Assembly (NCBI GenBank): GCA_016714985.1
Contig: JADKBS010000025.1
Location: 1-64,000, forward strand
Direction of reading: 5' to 3'
DNA length: 64,000 bases
DNA from: Saprospiraceae bacterium
GTDB lineage: Bacteria > Bacteroidota > Bacteroidia > Chitinophagales > Saprospiraceae
A program made the position numbers and the translations under genes. Shown here piece after piece: positions 47,201 to 56,776 of the stretch. The notes under the pieces are model-generated. The model was not told the DNA's origin and searched no databases. It saw only the letters and a program-made list of their open reading frames with translations. How positions within the stretch are numbered: the first letter of the stretch is position 1; every line of letters starts with the position of its first letter.

Positions 47201-50200
47201 AACCATAATTGTTCCGGACCAACCAAATGTGCCGAGCCTTACCAATCAAGTAGCTCCATCTATTTGCGGAGCGCCTGATGGCAGCGTGAACATCAGCGTG
47301 ACTGGTGGCACCACACCTTTTAGCTTCGAGTGGTCTAATGGGGTGATGACCGAAGACATTATAGGTGTTATTTCTGGGGATTACCTAGTGACCGTTACGG
47401 GTTCAAATGGCTGCACCGCAACTGGCAGTTATTTCGTGCCTTCGGAAAGCAATACTTTTTCAATTGTAGGTACGCCATCTCCCAATACGCTGTGTGGCAG
47501 TGACAATGGTAGTATCAACCTGACGGTGACGCCAGCAGGTGCCTATACTTTCACTTGGTCAAATGGCCCAACCACAGAGGACATCAACGGACTGGCACCC
47601 GGCATATACCAGGTGACGGTGAGCGATGCTGGTTCCTGTACTGCTGCCCAACTGTTCACGGTCGACAATAACGCCCCAACCGTGAACCTGACAGGTGTGC
47701 CTGTGGATGTGCTATGCCTTGGTGGAAACAATGGCGCTATCAATCTTTCGCCATCGGGTGGGGTAGCGCCCTACGAATTCGAGTGGTCACCGAGCATCCC
47801 CGGCAGCCCAGAAGACCCGACTGGGCTTACTGCTGCAACCTATGCGGTTACTGTGACCGATGCGTCTGGCTGTAAAGGCACTGCTTCCTTTGACATAGTT
47901 GAGCCAGCCTCTGCCACCCAACTGCTTTGCACCCAATCCGAGAACGTTAGCCTACCGGGCCAAACGGATGGGGAGGGAACCGTGACCATATCGGGTGGAA
48001 CTGCCCCATATTCCGTGGATTGGAACCCCGGTGGCCAGCAGGCCAATGTATCTGTTGGTAATTTTGTCATTGCAAACTTGGGGCTGGGCAATTATTCTGT
48101 CACAGTCACAGATGCCAATGGTTGCGTGGAAACTTGTGGCTTCAATATATCCACCGATGATTGCATCACAGCCATCGGCACGATGTCCAATAGCCTTTTG
48201 GCGACTTGTGGGGAGGATTGCATCACAGCCAGCTACTCGGCGATAGGCTCGTACTTGGATGCCAACGATGTGCTTCAATTTGTGCTTCACACGGGCACTG
48301 GTAACCAAATCGTCAACGAAATATTGCGGAGCGACCAACCGAGCTTCTGCTTTACGGATGCGCCTTTGACCTATGGCGTCACCTATTATATCTCAGCTGT
48401 GGCGGGCGACCCAGACGCCAGTGGCAACGTGATTCTGTCAGATGTCTGCACCCAGATTTCTTTGGGCACGCCCATTGTTTTCCATGAAATACCCGTGGCC
48501 AGCATTGCGCAGCCCGGCCCACTCACCTGTGTGCAATCGCAAGTACAGGTCCAGGGAAGTTCGAGTTTGCCGGGTTCAACGTATGCTTGGTCAACGCAGG
48601 GTGGCAACATCTTGGGCAGTACCACCTCGCAGAATATCCAAGTGAACGCAACTGGCACCTACATCCTTACGGTATCGCTCAACGGTTGCCAATCCACGGC
48701 TTCGGTGCAGGTAACGAGCATCGGTACAATTGTGACGGCCAACATCGTCTCATCGCCCGGTGAGATTTTGGATTGCGTCGTTTCACAAATTACTTTGACT
48801 GCCACCTATACTGGCACTTCCAACCCGACATTCTCTTGGACGCAGAATGGACAGCAAATTGGCACTGGACCAACTTACCCGGTATCGAGTGGCGGTACTT
48901 ACCAGGTATTGGTGACCGACCCCGCCAGCGGTTGTACGGGCACGGCCAGCGTCACCATCAGCGACAATAAAGATTACCCCGCTGTGCAAGTCAACCCGGC
49001 TCCTTTGATGAACTGTCAGGATACGGTGGTCACTATCAGCGGTAGCTCTCCAGTGAACGGCGTGACTTTCCAATGGGCAAGCATCGTTGGGGCGGACACG
49101 ACCATTATTGGCACAGGTACTAGTGCACAGGTGAACCAACCAGGCACTCTACTATTTTATAGGCACAGCACCCAATGGCTGCCAAAATGGAGAGGCTGTT
49201 GTGGTTTCTGGTGATTTTGCCGTGCCTACAGCCAATGCTGGCGAAGATCAAGTACTGGATTGCTATGAAACGCCTTTGGATTTGACGGGCAGCGGCATTG
49301 GTGTTAGTTTCTTCTGGACGACCAATGTAGCGGGTGTTTCCATCAACGACCCAACATCGCCGGTCATAACGGTGAATGCCGATGGTATCTATACCTTGAC
49401 CGTGACGAACCTTGGCAACCACTGCACCGATAGCGACGACGTAGAAGTGTTTCAATACGAGAATGTGCCACAGGCCGAGGTACTGGCTCAAGACCCCGAT
49501 TGCGTGGGCGATACAAACGGTAGCATCGAACTGAATGCCGACCCAGAAAACGGGCCTTATACCTTCAATTTCAATGGGCAGGACTATGGTGGGCAAAACG
49601 TATTTGCACCGCTGGCCCCCGGTGTCTATGAAATTGAGGTGACCGATGGCCAAGGTTGCGTTTGGACGACGGAGGTGACCATTTACGAACCGGAAGAACT
49701 GATCGTTAATTTGGGTGCTGATTTGTTGATTGAACTTGGTCAAACGGCCACCATCACCGCTCAATACACCGTGCCTGCTTCGCAATTGGATACCATGATT
49801 TGGACGCCATCCGACCTGCTGCCTTGCCCAGAGATGCCGTGCGATGTTCAGGAGTTTTCGCCGACGCAGCAGACCGTTGTCACCTTGACCATCATTGATG
49901 AAAATGGCTGCAAGGCCGATGATTTGCTCACTGTTTTCGTAGAGAAGGACAATCCAATTTACATACCCAATGGATTTTCACCCAATGGCGATGGCACCAA
50001 TGATGTGTTCATGATTTTTTCTGGCCCAGAAGTCCAGAAAATCAAGTCTTTCCTTGTCTTTGACCGCTGGGGTGAAGCCGTGTTCGAGTATTTTGACTTT
50101 GAAGCCAACAACCCAGCCTATGGTTGGGACGGTAGATGGAGGGGGCAGATCATGAACCCGGCCGTCTTTGCTTGGTTTGCAGAAGTGGAGTTCAAAGACG

Positions 50201-50244
50201 GTACGGTAGAACTGTTTAAAGGCGATGTGACATTGGTACGATAA
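41241..50244 (+). CDS. Giant SprB-repeat adhesin with type B T9SS sorting domain, one frameshift
   Basis: Two frames join to about 3000 residues. A signal peptide (LLMLANSLLQAQ) and an N-terminal binding region (to ~350) precede 26 SprB-type repeats (~350-2300, hallmark WSNG..TEDLxNLxAGTYTVTV). Ig/PKD-like segments follow, then a CHU_C/type B sorting domain (IYIPNGFSPNGDGTNDVF to KGDVTLVR). The first 24 repeats alternate strictly between a type ending ANGC and one ending GGSC. The frame breaks at 49147-49152: removing one C from ACTCTACTA gives PGTYYFIGTAPNGCQ, and the total length becomes a whole number of codons. The product would be exported by T9SS and attached to the surface, for gliding or adhesion. 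A terminator follows at 50269. Confidence 0.85.
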
Positions 50245-50268
50245 CGGAATAGCAGTTTTTATATAAGC

Positions 50269-50308
50269 AACCGGGCAAGGCTTTGTATGGCCTTGCCCGG
50301 TTTGTTTT
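50269..50308 (+). terminator. Rho-independent terminator after the adhesin gene
   Basis: A 13-bp stem (AACCGGGCAAGGC with GCCTTGCCCGGTT), 7-nt loop and TTTGTTTT tail, 25 bp past the stop at 50244. The rest of the 326-bp gap holds no gene; TAGTTTTG at 50436-50443 fits a -7 box but lacks a clear -33 partner. Confidence 0.9.
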
Positions 50309-50570
50309 AGGCAGCTGCGGTGTGTTGCACCTTGAACGCAGGACGGTGCCTCTTCTACAAATAATTCGGTGCGCTGCACCTAATTTACCCTTCCTACCCT
50401 CCATCAAGTAGGTAGGTTAACTTAATATTGGAAGGTAGTTTTGCAGAATTCTGCCGTTTTATCGTCCTTTGCATAAAATTCGTCGTTGCGGATAGCCAAT
50501 TGCGGCAATATTCCGTTAACCTTGCCCAGCAATTCCGCAAAACTGGGGATATGCTTTAAAACCATTCAAA

Positions 50571-51593
50571 ATGGACTCAAGCGATTTCAAACCAAAATCA
50601 TTTTGGCAGCGCCCAGAGGGTGTCACGGGCATGCTATTCTTATCGGCACTTGGTATCGGTGCTGGCATTTTCTTGCTGACATCCATTGGTGCAATTGCAG
50701 CATTCTTAGCCAATACGGTGAATCTCGTCATCACGCTGATGGTCTTGGCTGCTTTGCTTTACGTAGCGTTTGACCCTAAGATGCGGGCACTCGTGGGTTA
50801 TGGCTATAAAAGCGTGATGCGTTGGATAACTGGGTTGTTTGTAAAAATAGACCCCATTGGCATCTTGAAGGGCTATGTAGAACACTTGCAGGACAACCTG
50901 CGCAACATGAACAAACAGATCAATAAGTTGCGGGGGCAAATGCACCAGTTGAAGGAAATCATCGTCAATAACAAAAGGGAAATCGAAAGCAACCTTGAGC
51001 TGGCGAGTCAAGCCAAAGATGCCAAGAACGATGCCCAAATGGTGCTAAAATCCCGCAAAGCGGGCCGTTTGCAAGAATCCAATATTCGCCTTGATGAGCT
51101 GTACAACAAAATGGAGGTGCTTTACCGGGTACTCAAACGCATGTACGAGAACTCTGAGGTACTGATGGAGGACATCAAAGATCAGGTAGAATTGAAAGAA
51201 CAAGAACGGAAAGCCATCCATGCCTCTAATTCGGCCATGCGATCCGCAATGAGCGTCATCCAAGGCGACAAGGATAAACGGGCGATGTTCGACGAAGCGT
51301 TGGAAGCCGTGGCCGATGATGTCAGCCAGAAAGTTGGCGAAATGGAGCGGTTCATGGAGGTTTCCTCAAATTTCATGAACAGTATTGACCTACAAAACGG
51401 GGTCTTCGAGCAAGAAGGCATGGACATGCTGGAGAAATGGGAGCAAGAATCTTTTTCGAAACTTCTTGGGGAGGAAAAGCATACGCTCATCAGCAAGGCC
51501 AACGATAATACGGAAGTACTTGACCTAAACGAACCCATCAAGATGCCGGAACGGGTAGGTCATAGAAACCAATATGATACTTTTTTTGAGTAA
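50571..51593 (+). CDS. Membrane-anchored coiled-coil protein
   Basis: A 340-residue protein. Two transmembrane helices are at about residues 17-43 and 46-66 (MLFLSALGIGAGIFLLTSIG; NLVITLMVLAALLYVAF). After them, residues 95-290 are almost all helix with strong coiled-coil character (NLRNMNKQINKLRGQMHQL; VELKEQERKAIHAS). The C-terminus is acidic and ends NQYDTFFE. No enzyme motif is visible. It has some resemblance in layout to phage-shock-type or toxin-sensing membrane proteins but no signature sequence. With the coiled-coil gene at 40189 it brackets the giant adhesin gene, which may be chance. Confidence 0.7.
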   Translation: MDSSDFKPKSFWQRPEGVTGMLFLSALGIGAGIFLLTSIGAIAAFLANTVNLVITLMVLAALLYVAFDPKMRALVGYGYKSVMRWITGLFVKIDPIGILKGYVEHLQDNLRNMNKQINKLRGQMHQLKEIIVNNKREIESNLELASQAKDAKNDAQMVLKSRKAGRLQESNIRLDELYNKMEVLYRVLKRMYENSEVLMEDIKDQVELKEQERKAIHASNSAMRSAMSVIQGDKDKRAMFDEALEAVADDVSQKVGEMERFMEVSSNFMNSIDLQNGVFEQEGMDMLEKWEQESFSKLLGEEKHTLISKANDNTEVLDLNEPIKMPERVGHRNQYDTFFE

Positions 51594-51643
51594 GGACTTT
51601 TTCAAAAAAAATTCTCGGACAACCATTCACCACAATTCATACC

Positions 51644-52114
51644 ATGAAAAAAACAATTCTTGCAAGCCTCGTCCTAATGGCCTTCTTGGTCGGTTGCAAA
51701 AATGAAACAAAGGAGCCAAAGGAAGGTGCTGGCACCACCGTGCAGACCCTTACCACTGCCATAGACCCTTCCAACATCAAGTTCTTGTGCCAATCTTCGG
51801 CAGACCCGAACACGGACGCCGATGCGCCAAGGCACGAGGTTTTCCTAATATTGGGCAGTTCCAAAATTAAGGTGGCCGATATTCTCAATTGTGAAATACT
51901 CAACAAGGAATCCTTCGAGCAAAATCAAATTCCCGCCACGGCCATTGCCGCAGTAGGTGGCTGGTGGGCCGGGGCTGGTGATTATCTTTATGTCATCGAA
52001 GAAGATGGAAACTATGTTGTAAAACAAGGGGCGACTGCCGAGGAAATGACCAACAACGATTTTGGCTACAAAACCATTATGTCCTTCGACAAAAACGGAA
52101 ATGAGGTTTTTTAA
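51644..52114 (+). CDS. Small lipoprotein of unknown function
   Basis: A 156-residue protein with a lipoprotein leader (LVLMAFLVGC, lipobox Cys18), then a Lys/Glu-rich linker (KNETKEPKEG). The folded part has HEVFLILGSSKIKVADILNC and VGGWWAGAGDYLYVIEEDGNYVV. No family is recognised. It starts 50 bp after the membrane coiled-coil gene, so the two may be an operon. Copy G of the double-hairpin element lies just past its stop. Confidence 0.75.
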   Translation: MKKTILASLVLMAFLVGCKNETKEPKEGAGTTVQTLTTAIDPSNIKFLCQSSADPNTDADAPRHEVFLILGSSKIKVADILNCEILNKESFEQNQIPATAIAAVGGWWAGAGDYLYVIEEDGNYVVKQGATAEEMTNNDFGYKTIMSFDKNGNEVF

Positions 52115-52122
52115 GGAGGATT

Positions 52123-52251
52123 GTAACTACTAAACAGGAATATTTTTTTGGGAAAAATTTCAGTTTTTCCCAAAAAACCATCCCATGATGTGGGAGGATA
52201 GAGAAAAATGAAAATTTTTCTCCATCCTCCCACATCCTTCTAAACAGTTAC
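52123..52251 (+). repeat. Double-hairpin element, copy G
   Basis: Ends GTAACTACTAA and CTAAACAGTTAC; hairpin 1 (TTTTTTTGGGAAAAA with TTTTTCCCAAAAAA), junction CATCCCATGATGTGGG, and hairpin 2 (GTGGGAGGATAGAGAAAAAT with its complement, one mismatch). It is between convergent genes. Confidence 0.85.
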
Positions 52252-52312
52252 GGAGATTTGAGGTAATGAGGTTTGGCAGAACGTAAGCCATACCGCTATA
52301 CTTCCGTACTTC

Positions 52313-52861
52313 CTAATCCTTTTCCCAGAACCGCAGTTTCTCCCTTCTCTCCTCCCGTTTCCTATCCCTTTCCCTTTTTTTCAAATCACGGTTGCTGATG
52401 AGGACATAGCGTAATGACAGGCCGGATTGGACATAAACCGTGCGCTCGCCACCTACTAAATTGATGGCGGGCTTGAAGTCGTAGGAAAGGTTGAGCCGGG
52501 CAATCGTAAGCTCAAGCCCACCGACACCTGTAATCCCGAATGGATTTTTATAGCCATTGGGGTTTTCAAACGTGGATGGTTGGTTGTTCCAGCCCTTGTG
52601 CAAGCCTGCACCCATGTAAAGGTTCAGGCCTTTGAACAGCAGCTTGTAGTGGCGCTCTACGAGGCCGGTCACCATGAACTCGTCCCGCTGAAAGCTTTTT
52701 TGCACGATACCCTCAACGGTTACATGCTCCAAAACCCGTTGTTGCAGGGTAAGGCCCCAATCGGTGCCTAAGCGAAGTCCACCAGCGGTAACATAGGATT
52801 GGGCAGTTGCGAATTTGGCAAGGCCAAGAAGGAGAAGGACGAAAAGAATGTTTTTTTTCAT
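52313..52861 (-). CDS. Hypothetical secreted beta-rich protein
   Basis: A 182-residue protein from the ATG at 52861, which gives a good signal peptide (MKKNILFVLLLLGLAKFATA). Strands in the mature part (AGGLRLGTDWGLTLQQRV, LNLYMGAGLHKGW, RTVYVQSGLSLRYVLI) suggest a small outer-membrane barrel. A highly charged tail (LKKRERDRKREERREKLRF) follows, possibly facing the periplasm. No family assigned. It is divergent from the methyltransferase gene and convergent with the lipoprotein. Confidence 0.7.
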   Translation of the reverse strand: MKKNILFVLLLLGLAKFATAQSYVTAGGLRLGTDWGLTLQQRVLEHVTVEGIVQKSFQRDEFMVTGLVERHYKLLFKGLNLYMGAGLHKGWNNQPSTFENPNGYKNPFGITGVGGLELTIARLNLSYDFKPAINLVGGERTVYVQSGLSLRYVLISNRDLKKRERDRKREERREKLRFWEKD

Positions 52862-52975
52862 GGTGCGGTCAATTTTTATGGAGCAGAAAACGGTGGTTGC
52901 TGTCGCAATATTACCCAAACTTCAAAACTCGTGGTTAATGAGCCGTTAAAGTTAAGTACCTGAAATATCCCAGTT

Positions 52976-53848
52976 TTGCCCTATTTTGCCGCCTTTCCTA
53001 AAACTTCCAATTTGCAAAGGCTTCAAATTATCTTGCGATTCCTCAAATTTTATTGGCAGGCACAGACTCGTTACAATGTGCATTCACCCTTTGTGTTTGC
53101 TTTTACTGAAGCCGTGCTGGAGGATGACCGCTGGTACTATGCCTTCAGTGAAGTGGAAGCATTGCGGGAATTTTTGCTTCCTGATTCCCACCAAATTGAG
53201 GTGACCGACCTCGGCGCTGGCTCTGAGCTTACGCCTGGAAAACTCCGAACCATTGGCAGCCTGGTGAAGCACTCGGCCAGCAGAGCATTCATTTGCCAAT
53301 GGCTGTTCAGGACGGTAAAGCATTGCAAGCCCAAGACCATGTTGGAACTCGGCACATCGCTTGGGATTGGCACCGCTTATCAAGCGGCGGCCGCGCTCAA
53401 TGCAAGGATTATCACCATTGAGGGCTGCCCTAACGTAGCCACTTACGCACGAAAAAACATGGAAATGCTCAAGGTGAAAAATGTGGAGCAGCGGCTTGGG
53501 CGGTTCGAGGATCGCTTACCAGCGGCTTTGCACGACCTCGGTCAATTAGACTATGTTTTCATTGATGGCAACCACCGAAAGGAACCGACCTTGCACTATT
53601 TTGAGCAATGCCTTGCAAACGCCCATGTGGGCAGCGTCTTTGTTTTTGACGATATACACTGGTCCGTAGGGATGAAGGAGGCATGGGACACCATACGAAC
53701 ACACCCTAGGGTGACGGTTAGTATTGACTTATTCTATATCGGAATCGTATTTTTTAGGAAGGAAAACAAGGCGAAAGAACATTTTCGGTTGGTTCCTTGG
53801 CTTTGGAAGCCTTGGAGGATTGGCTTCTGGGACTTGTTCAAGCGGTGA
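52976..53848 (+). CDS. Class I SAM-dependent methyltransferase
   Basis: A 290-residue protein; the start is uncertain, as only TTG codons (52976 or 53012) precede the conserved region. Motif I is TMLELGTSLGIGTAY at about residue 121, followed by IITIEGCP and the post-I Asp region LDYVFIDGNHRKEP, then VFVFDDIHW. The wording is like that of catechol-type O-methyltransferases, but the substrate is unknown. An N-terminal segment (RYNVHSPFVFAF) is typical of a Bacteroidota subgroup. The end overlaps truC by 11 bp on the opposite strand. Confidence 0.85.
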   Translation: MPYFAAFPKTSNLQRLQIILRFLKFYWQAQTRYNVHSPFVFAFTEAVLEDDRWYYAFSEVEALREFLLPDSHQIEVTDLGAGSELTPGKLRTIGSLVKHSASRAFICQWLFRTVKHCKPKTMLELGTSLGIGTAYQAAAALNARIITIEGCPNVATYARKNMEMLKVKNVEQRLGRFEDRLPAALHDLGQLDYVFIDGNHRKEPTLHYFEQCLANAHVGSVFVFDDIHWSVGMKEAWDTIRTHPRVTVSIDLFYIGIVFFRKENKAKEHFRLVPWLWKPWRIGFWDLFKR

Positions 53849-54548
53849 GATTGGGAGTGACTGACATAGGTGTCAATTCTAGAATTCCCATAGCCCGGAT
53901 AAATTCCGATGGCAAACCAGCGTTTATCGCTATACCCTCCTTGGAAACGGGATGCTCAAACACTAAGCCCGCAGCGTGCAGCAGCATGTTGTTAATTTGC
54001 CATTTTTCGAGCCAAAGTCTGTTTTGTTTGTTGCAGCCATGTGGCCTATCGCCGATGATGGGGTGGAAGATATGAGCCAGGTGCTTGCGCAATTGGTGCT
54101 GCCGTCCCGTTTCTGGGCATAGCATTATAAGGGAATAACGAGAAGTTGGATGCTTCCCGAAGGCAACTGGAATTTCAGCGGTAGTCAACCGCTCATAACG
54201 AGTGACAGTATCTTGGAGCGTTCCCCTGTCGTTGGTCAGCGGGTAGTCAATTTCACCCGTTTCCGGAATAAAGCCCCTGACGATGGCGAAGTAGGTTTTG
54301 TCCACCTGTCTTTGCTCAAATTTGCTTTGCATTGCCGCGTTGGTGGTGGCATCCAAGGCAAACAGTAAAACTCCTGACGTCTTCCTGTCGAGACGGTGTG
54401 CGGGGAAGACTCGCTGACCAAGTTGATCACGGAGCAACTGGACAGCATACTCGGAGGCATCCGCTGCAATAGGGGATTTGTGCACCAATAAGCCATTAGG
54501 CTTGTTGATGGCAACCAGAAATTCGTCTTGGTAAAGGATTTCGAGCAT
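53838..54548 (-). CDS. truC: RluA-family RNA pseudouridine synthase, TruC-like
   Basis: A 236-residue protein from the ATG at 54548 (MLEILYQDEFLVAINKPNG). The upstream frame runs into the terminator and neighbouring gene, so the longer form is rejected. The catalytic motif is HRLDRKTSG with the essential Asp; later SLIMLCPETGRQHQLRKHLAH and IIGDRPHG are family landmarks. TruC isomerises U65 of some tRNAs. The short size without an S4 domain favours TruC over RluC/D. Confidence 0.9.
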   Translation of the reverse strand: MLEILYQDEFLVAINKPNGLLVHKSPIAADASEYAVQLLRDQLGQRVFPAHRLDRKTSGVLLFALDATTNAAMQSKFEQRQVDKTYFAIVRGFIPETGEIDYPLTNDRGTLQDTVTRYERLTTAEIPVAFGKHPTSRYSLIMLCPETGRQHQLRKHLAHIFHPIIGDRPHGCNKQNRLWLEKWQINNMLLHAAGLVFEHPVSKEGIAINAGLPSEFIRAMGILELTPMSVTPNLTA

Positions 54549-54563
54549 CGAAATATAGAAAAA

Positions 54564-54600
54564 AAAACAGGTTTTGCCAAGCATTCGCAAAACCTGTTTT
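54564..54600 (-). terminator. Terminator between DUF2795 gene and truC
   Basis: Stem AAAACAGGTTTTGC / GCAAAACCTGTTTT with a 9-nt loop and flanking A/T runs on both strands. On the minus strand it follows the DUF2795 gene (stop 54638) and precedes truC (start 54548). Confidence 0.85.
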
Positions 54601-54637
54601 AACGGCCAGTGCCCAATAAGCGACTGAATTTCAGCGA

Positions 54638-54859
54638 TTAATATTCGTCTTCGTTGAAAAGGAAGTCGTCTTTGCGAGGATAGTCGGGCCAAATATCTTC
54701 AATACTCTCGAAAAGTTCACCCTCTTCTTCCATTTCCTGTAGGTTCTCGATAACCTCCAAGGGTGCCCCCGAGCGGATTGCGAAGTCAATCAACTCGTCA
54801 CGAGTAGCTGGGAAAGGTGCATCTTCCAAGTGCGAAGCGAGATCAAGGGTCCAGTACAT
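54638..54859 (-). CDS. DUF2795 small acidic protein
   Basis: A 73-residue protein with the DUF2795 pattern: LEDAPFPATRDELIDFAIRSGAP, EVIENLQEMEEEGELF, and IEDIWPDYPRKDDFLFNEDEY. It is acidic, cytoplasmic and highly conserved in Bacteroidota, with no known function. It has a terminator of its own and a 184-bp upstream gap, so it is a single-gene unit. Confidence 0.9.
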   Translation of the reverse strand: MYWTLDLASHLEDAPFPATRDELIDFAIRSGAPLEVIENLQEMEEEGELFESIEDIWPDYPRKDDFLFNEDEY

Positions 54860-55043
54860 ATTACAAGCAGATTTAGGTTAACAAAAAGCTGTCACGCCTT
54901 TTAAAAAAGTGAGAATTCAAAAAGTTCGATTGCACGATATATTTTTGAAAACGCGGGCAAAAGTAACAAACGCTTGCTTCTAACGCAATTCCTGCGCTAT
55001 TCAAGTACAGAATTAAAAAAAAAACTTCCTAATTGCTTGTGTA

Positions 55044-55559
55044 TCAAAAAAATAAGGTCTCACCAAAATTCTCGAACCTACCACCAGCCTGTTGTATTAA
55101 GCCTTTTTTCATCGGCTGGTCGAATGCTATTGAGCCAGAATTGTGGATGAGGCCTTTGTTTTTTATATTGCTGATGTTGGTGCGGTTGATGGAAAGCTCA
55201 CCTCTTACGATGATTTCGCCTTCGTTGATGATACCGATGCCCTTTTTTTCAAGCCCATCAATGGTCAGCCTGCCGTATTTTGAAATAATTAGCTTGGCTC
55301 CAGGCTCAATCAATAATTGAGCTACATCATTGACGAACAAATCAATGATAGGGTAAAAACAGCGTCCATTAATATCAGAAGGGATAATCACTTCATCAAA
55401 CCATCCGGGCACATGTCGGTTGTACCAGTTCATAGGTTCCATCCAATCATGTTCAAGGCCGCAGGTGCCTCCTTTCCAGTAGTATGGTACGGTTATCTTC
55501 TTTACTGCACTGCCACCTTCCTGTGGCATGGGCTGTACTAGCCGCATATCTTTTTCCAT
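55044..55559 (-). CDS. Hypothetical beta-helix-like protein
   Basis: A 171-residue protein without an obvious signal peptide. The first third has YYWKGGTCGLEHDWMEPMNWYNRHVPGW then DEVIIPSD, a pattern typical of Bacteroidota surface proteins (W-G-x-x-x-x-W-x-x-x-x-NW-x-x-G-x-x-P). It is followed by short repeating strands (LLIEPGAKLIISKYGRLTID; GIINEGEIIVRGELSI; GLIHNSGSIAF), as in a right-handed beta-helix. It may be a truncated or free-standing version of a longer surface protein. Function unknown. Confidence 0.65.
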   Translation of the reverse strand: MEKDMRLVQPMPQEGGSAVKKITVPYYWKGGTCGLEHDWMEPMNWYNRHVPGWFDEVIIPSDINGRCFYPIIDLFVNDVAQLLIEPGAKLIISKYGRLTIDGLEKKGIGIINEGEIIVRGELSINRTNISNIKNKGLIHNSGSIAFDQPMKKGLIQQAGGRFENFGETLFF

Positions 55560-55723
55560 GTGTATGTTTTTGTGGGAGGAATCTGTGATAAACGTAAAGC
55601 CTTTTCTTCAATCGGAAAATTCGTAGGAAGGAGGTATAAACTCATTTTGCAAATACTAAGCCAACACTAAAAAGGAATACGGAAGTAAATGGTTGGATAA
55701 ATTAAGATAGGATGAATATTAGC

Positions 55724-56755
55724 TCAAAAAACTGGGCAAGACTTGAATTCTTTTGGGGGTTCAACCTTTTTCAAAATATACTGAAGAAAAATTTCGGGGC
55801 CACCTCGGCGATTCGTTGCCACTTTGAAAGGGGAGAGGTTTATATCGTAGCTGAACCCTGCTGCCCAATTCCGATACTGAATTTCAGTGGTGGGTATCAG
55901 GGCGTCACCAACACGGTAAGAGATTCCTAGCTGTACTTGTAGTTCCTTGCCCACATCCTTGTTAAGGTGGTAACGGATGGCGGTGTTCAAAACTGCCTCC
56001 CGATAGGCTGTTTGCTTGGAGAAAAGGACATTTGCCCGGAAATCCATTTTGGGTTGAAGTTCAAAACTGGTTAAGAGATAGCCATTGAATTTGCGGGGCA
56101 ACAACACGGTAGGCTCCCCAAAAAAACTGGTATTTGGTTCGTTGATGTGGAAAAGGCTGCCACCTATATCGATGCTGGTACGGGTTCCATTTGCTGCCCA
56201 GCGGAGATTCAGACCCGTTGCAAAGCTCCCAATAAACTTGCTCGTTTGGTTGAATGCCTCGGTATGCGTGCTGTTGGGGTCAAAAACGTCCCCATTCCAT
56301 TGTTCCTCGTAGGTGAGTTTGTCCGGGCTTAAAGACCGTTGGCTGATGGCCATCTGGATGCCTACGGAAGTAGAAATTTCATCGCTCACTGGTCTTGAAT
56401 AGGCAAGGCTAACACCAAGTTTCGACATGCCCAGGTTGGCGTTTCCTGCCACATCGTTGTTGAACATCAGCCCATAGCCAAGCTGGCTATTTTCTCCTAA
56501 AATATGGTGCTGCAGCTTGGAATCAAATGCGGCGGATACTGTTCGGTAATCAACCGGTACAGATTGCCACTGGCTGCGATGATTGGCTGTAAAGCGAATG
56601 TGCCCTTCAAAAATGCCTGCCAATGCGGGGTTCAGTAGGTTTGGAGCATTGTAGAACTGTGAAAAATGGATGTCTTGCGAAAGGGCAAGCAAGGAACTGC
56701 CCACCATTGAAGGTAGAAGCATTGCTTTTATACATTTTTGAAAGTTTGTTTTCAT
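55724..56755 (-). CDS. PorP/SprF-family outer-membrane protein
   Basis: A 343-residue barrel protein with a leader (LLPSMVGSSLLALSQ), then DIHFSQFYNAPNLLNPALAGIF, the family's hallmark start. RFTANHRSQWQSVP and repeating strands follow. PorP/SprF proteins pair with type B sorted proteins and help hold them on the cell surface after T9SS export; SprF serves SprB. The giant adhesin ending at 50244 has a type B tail and is a natural client, 5.5 kb away. It is divergent from coaE. Confidence 0.92.
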   Translation of the reverse strand: MKTNFQKCIKAMLLPSMVGSSLLALSQDIHFSQFYNAPNLLNPALAGIFEGHIRFTANHRSQWQSVPVDYRTVSAAFDSKLQHHILGENSQLGYGLMFNNDVAGNANLGMSKLGVSLAYSRPVSDEISTSVGIQMAISQRSLSPDKLTYEEQWNGDVFDPNSTHTEAFNQTSKFIGSFATGLNLRWAANGTRTSIDIGGSLFHINEPNTSFFGEPTVLLPRKFNGYLLTSFELQPKMDFRANVLFSKQTAYREAVLNTAIRYHLNKDVGKELQVQLGISYRVGDALIPTTEIQYRNWAAGFSYDINLSPFKVATNRRGGPEIFLQYILKKVEPPKEFKSCPVF

Positions 56756-56776
56756 GCACCTATTTGAGAGGCAGAT

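Noticed and set aside
42290..48150. Treating the giant adhesin's DNA repeats as a mobile or CRISPR-like array
   Set aside because: The repeats are in one open frame and encode SprB domains with conserved protein motifs.
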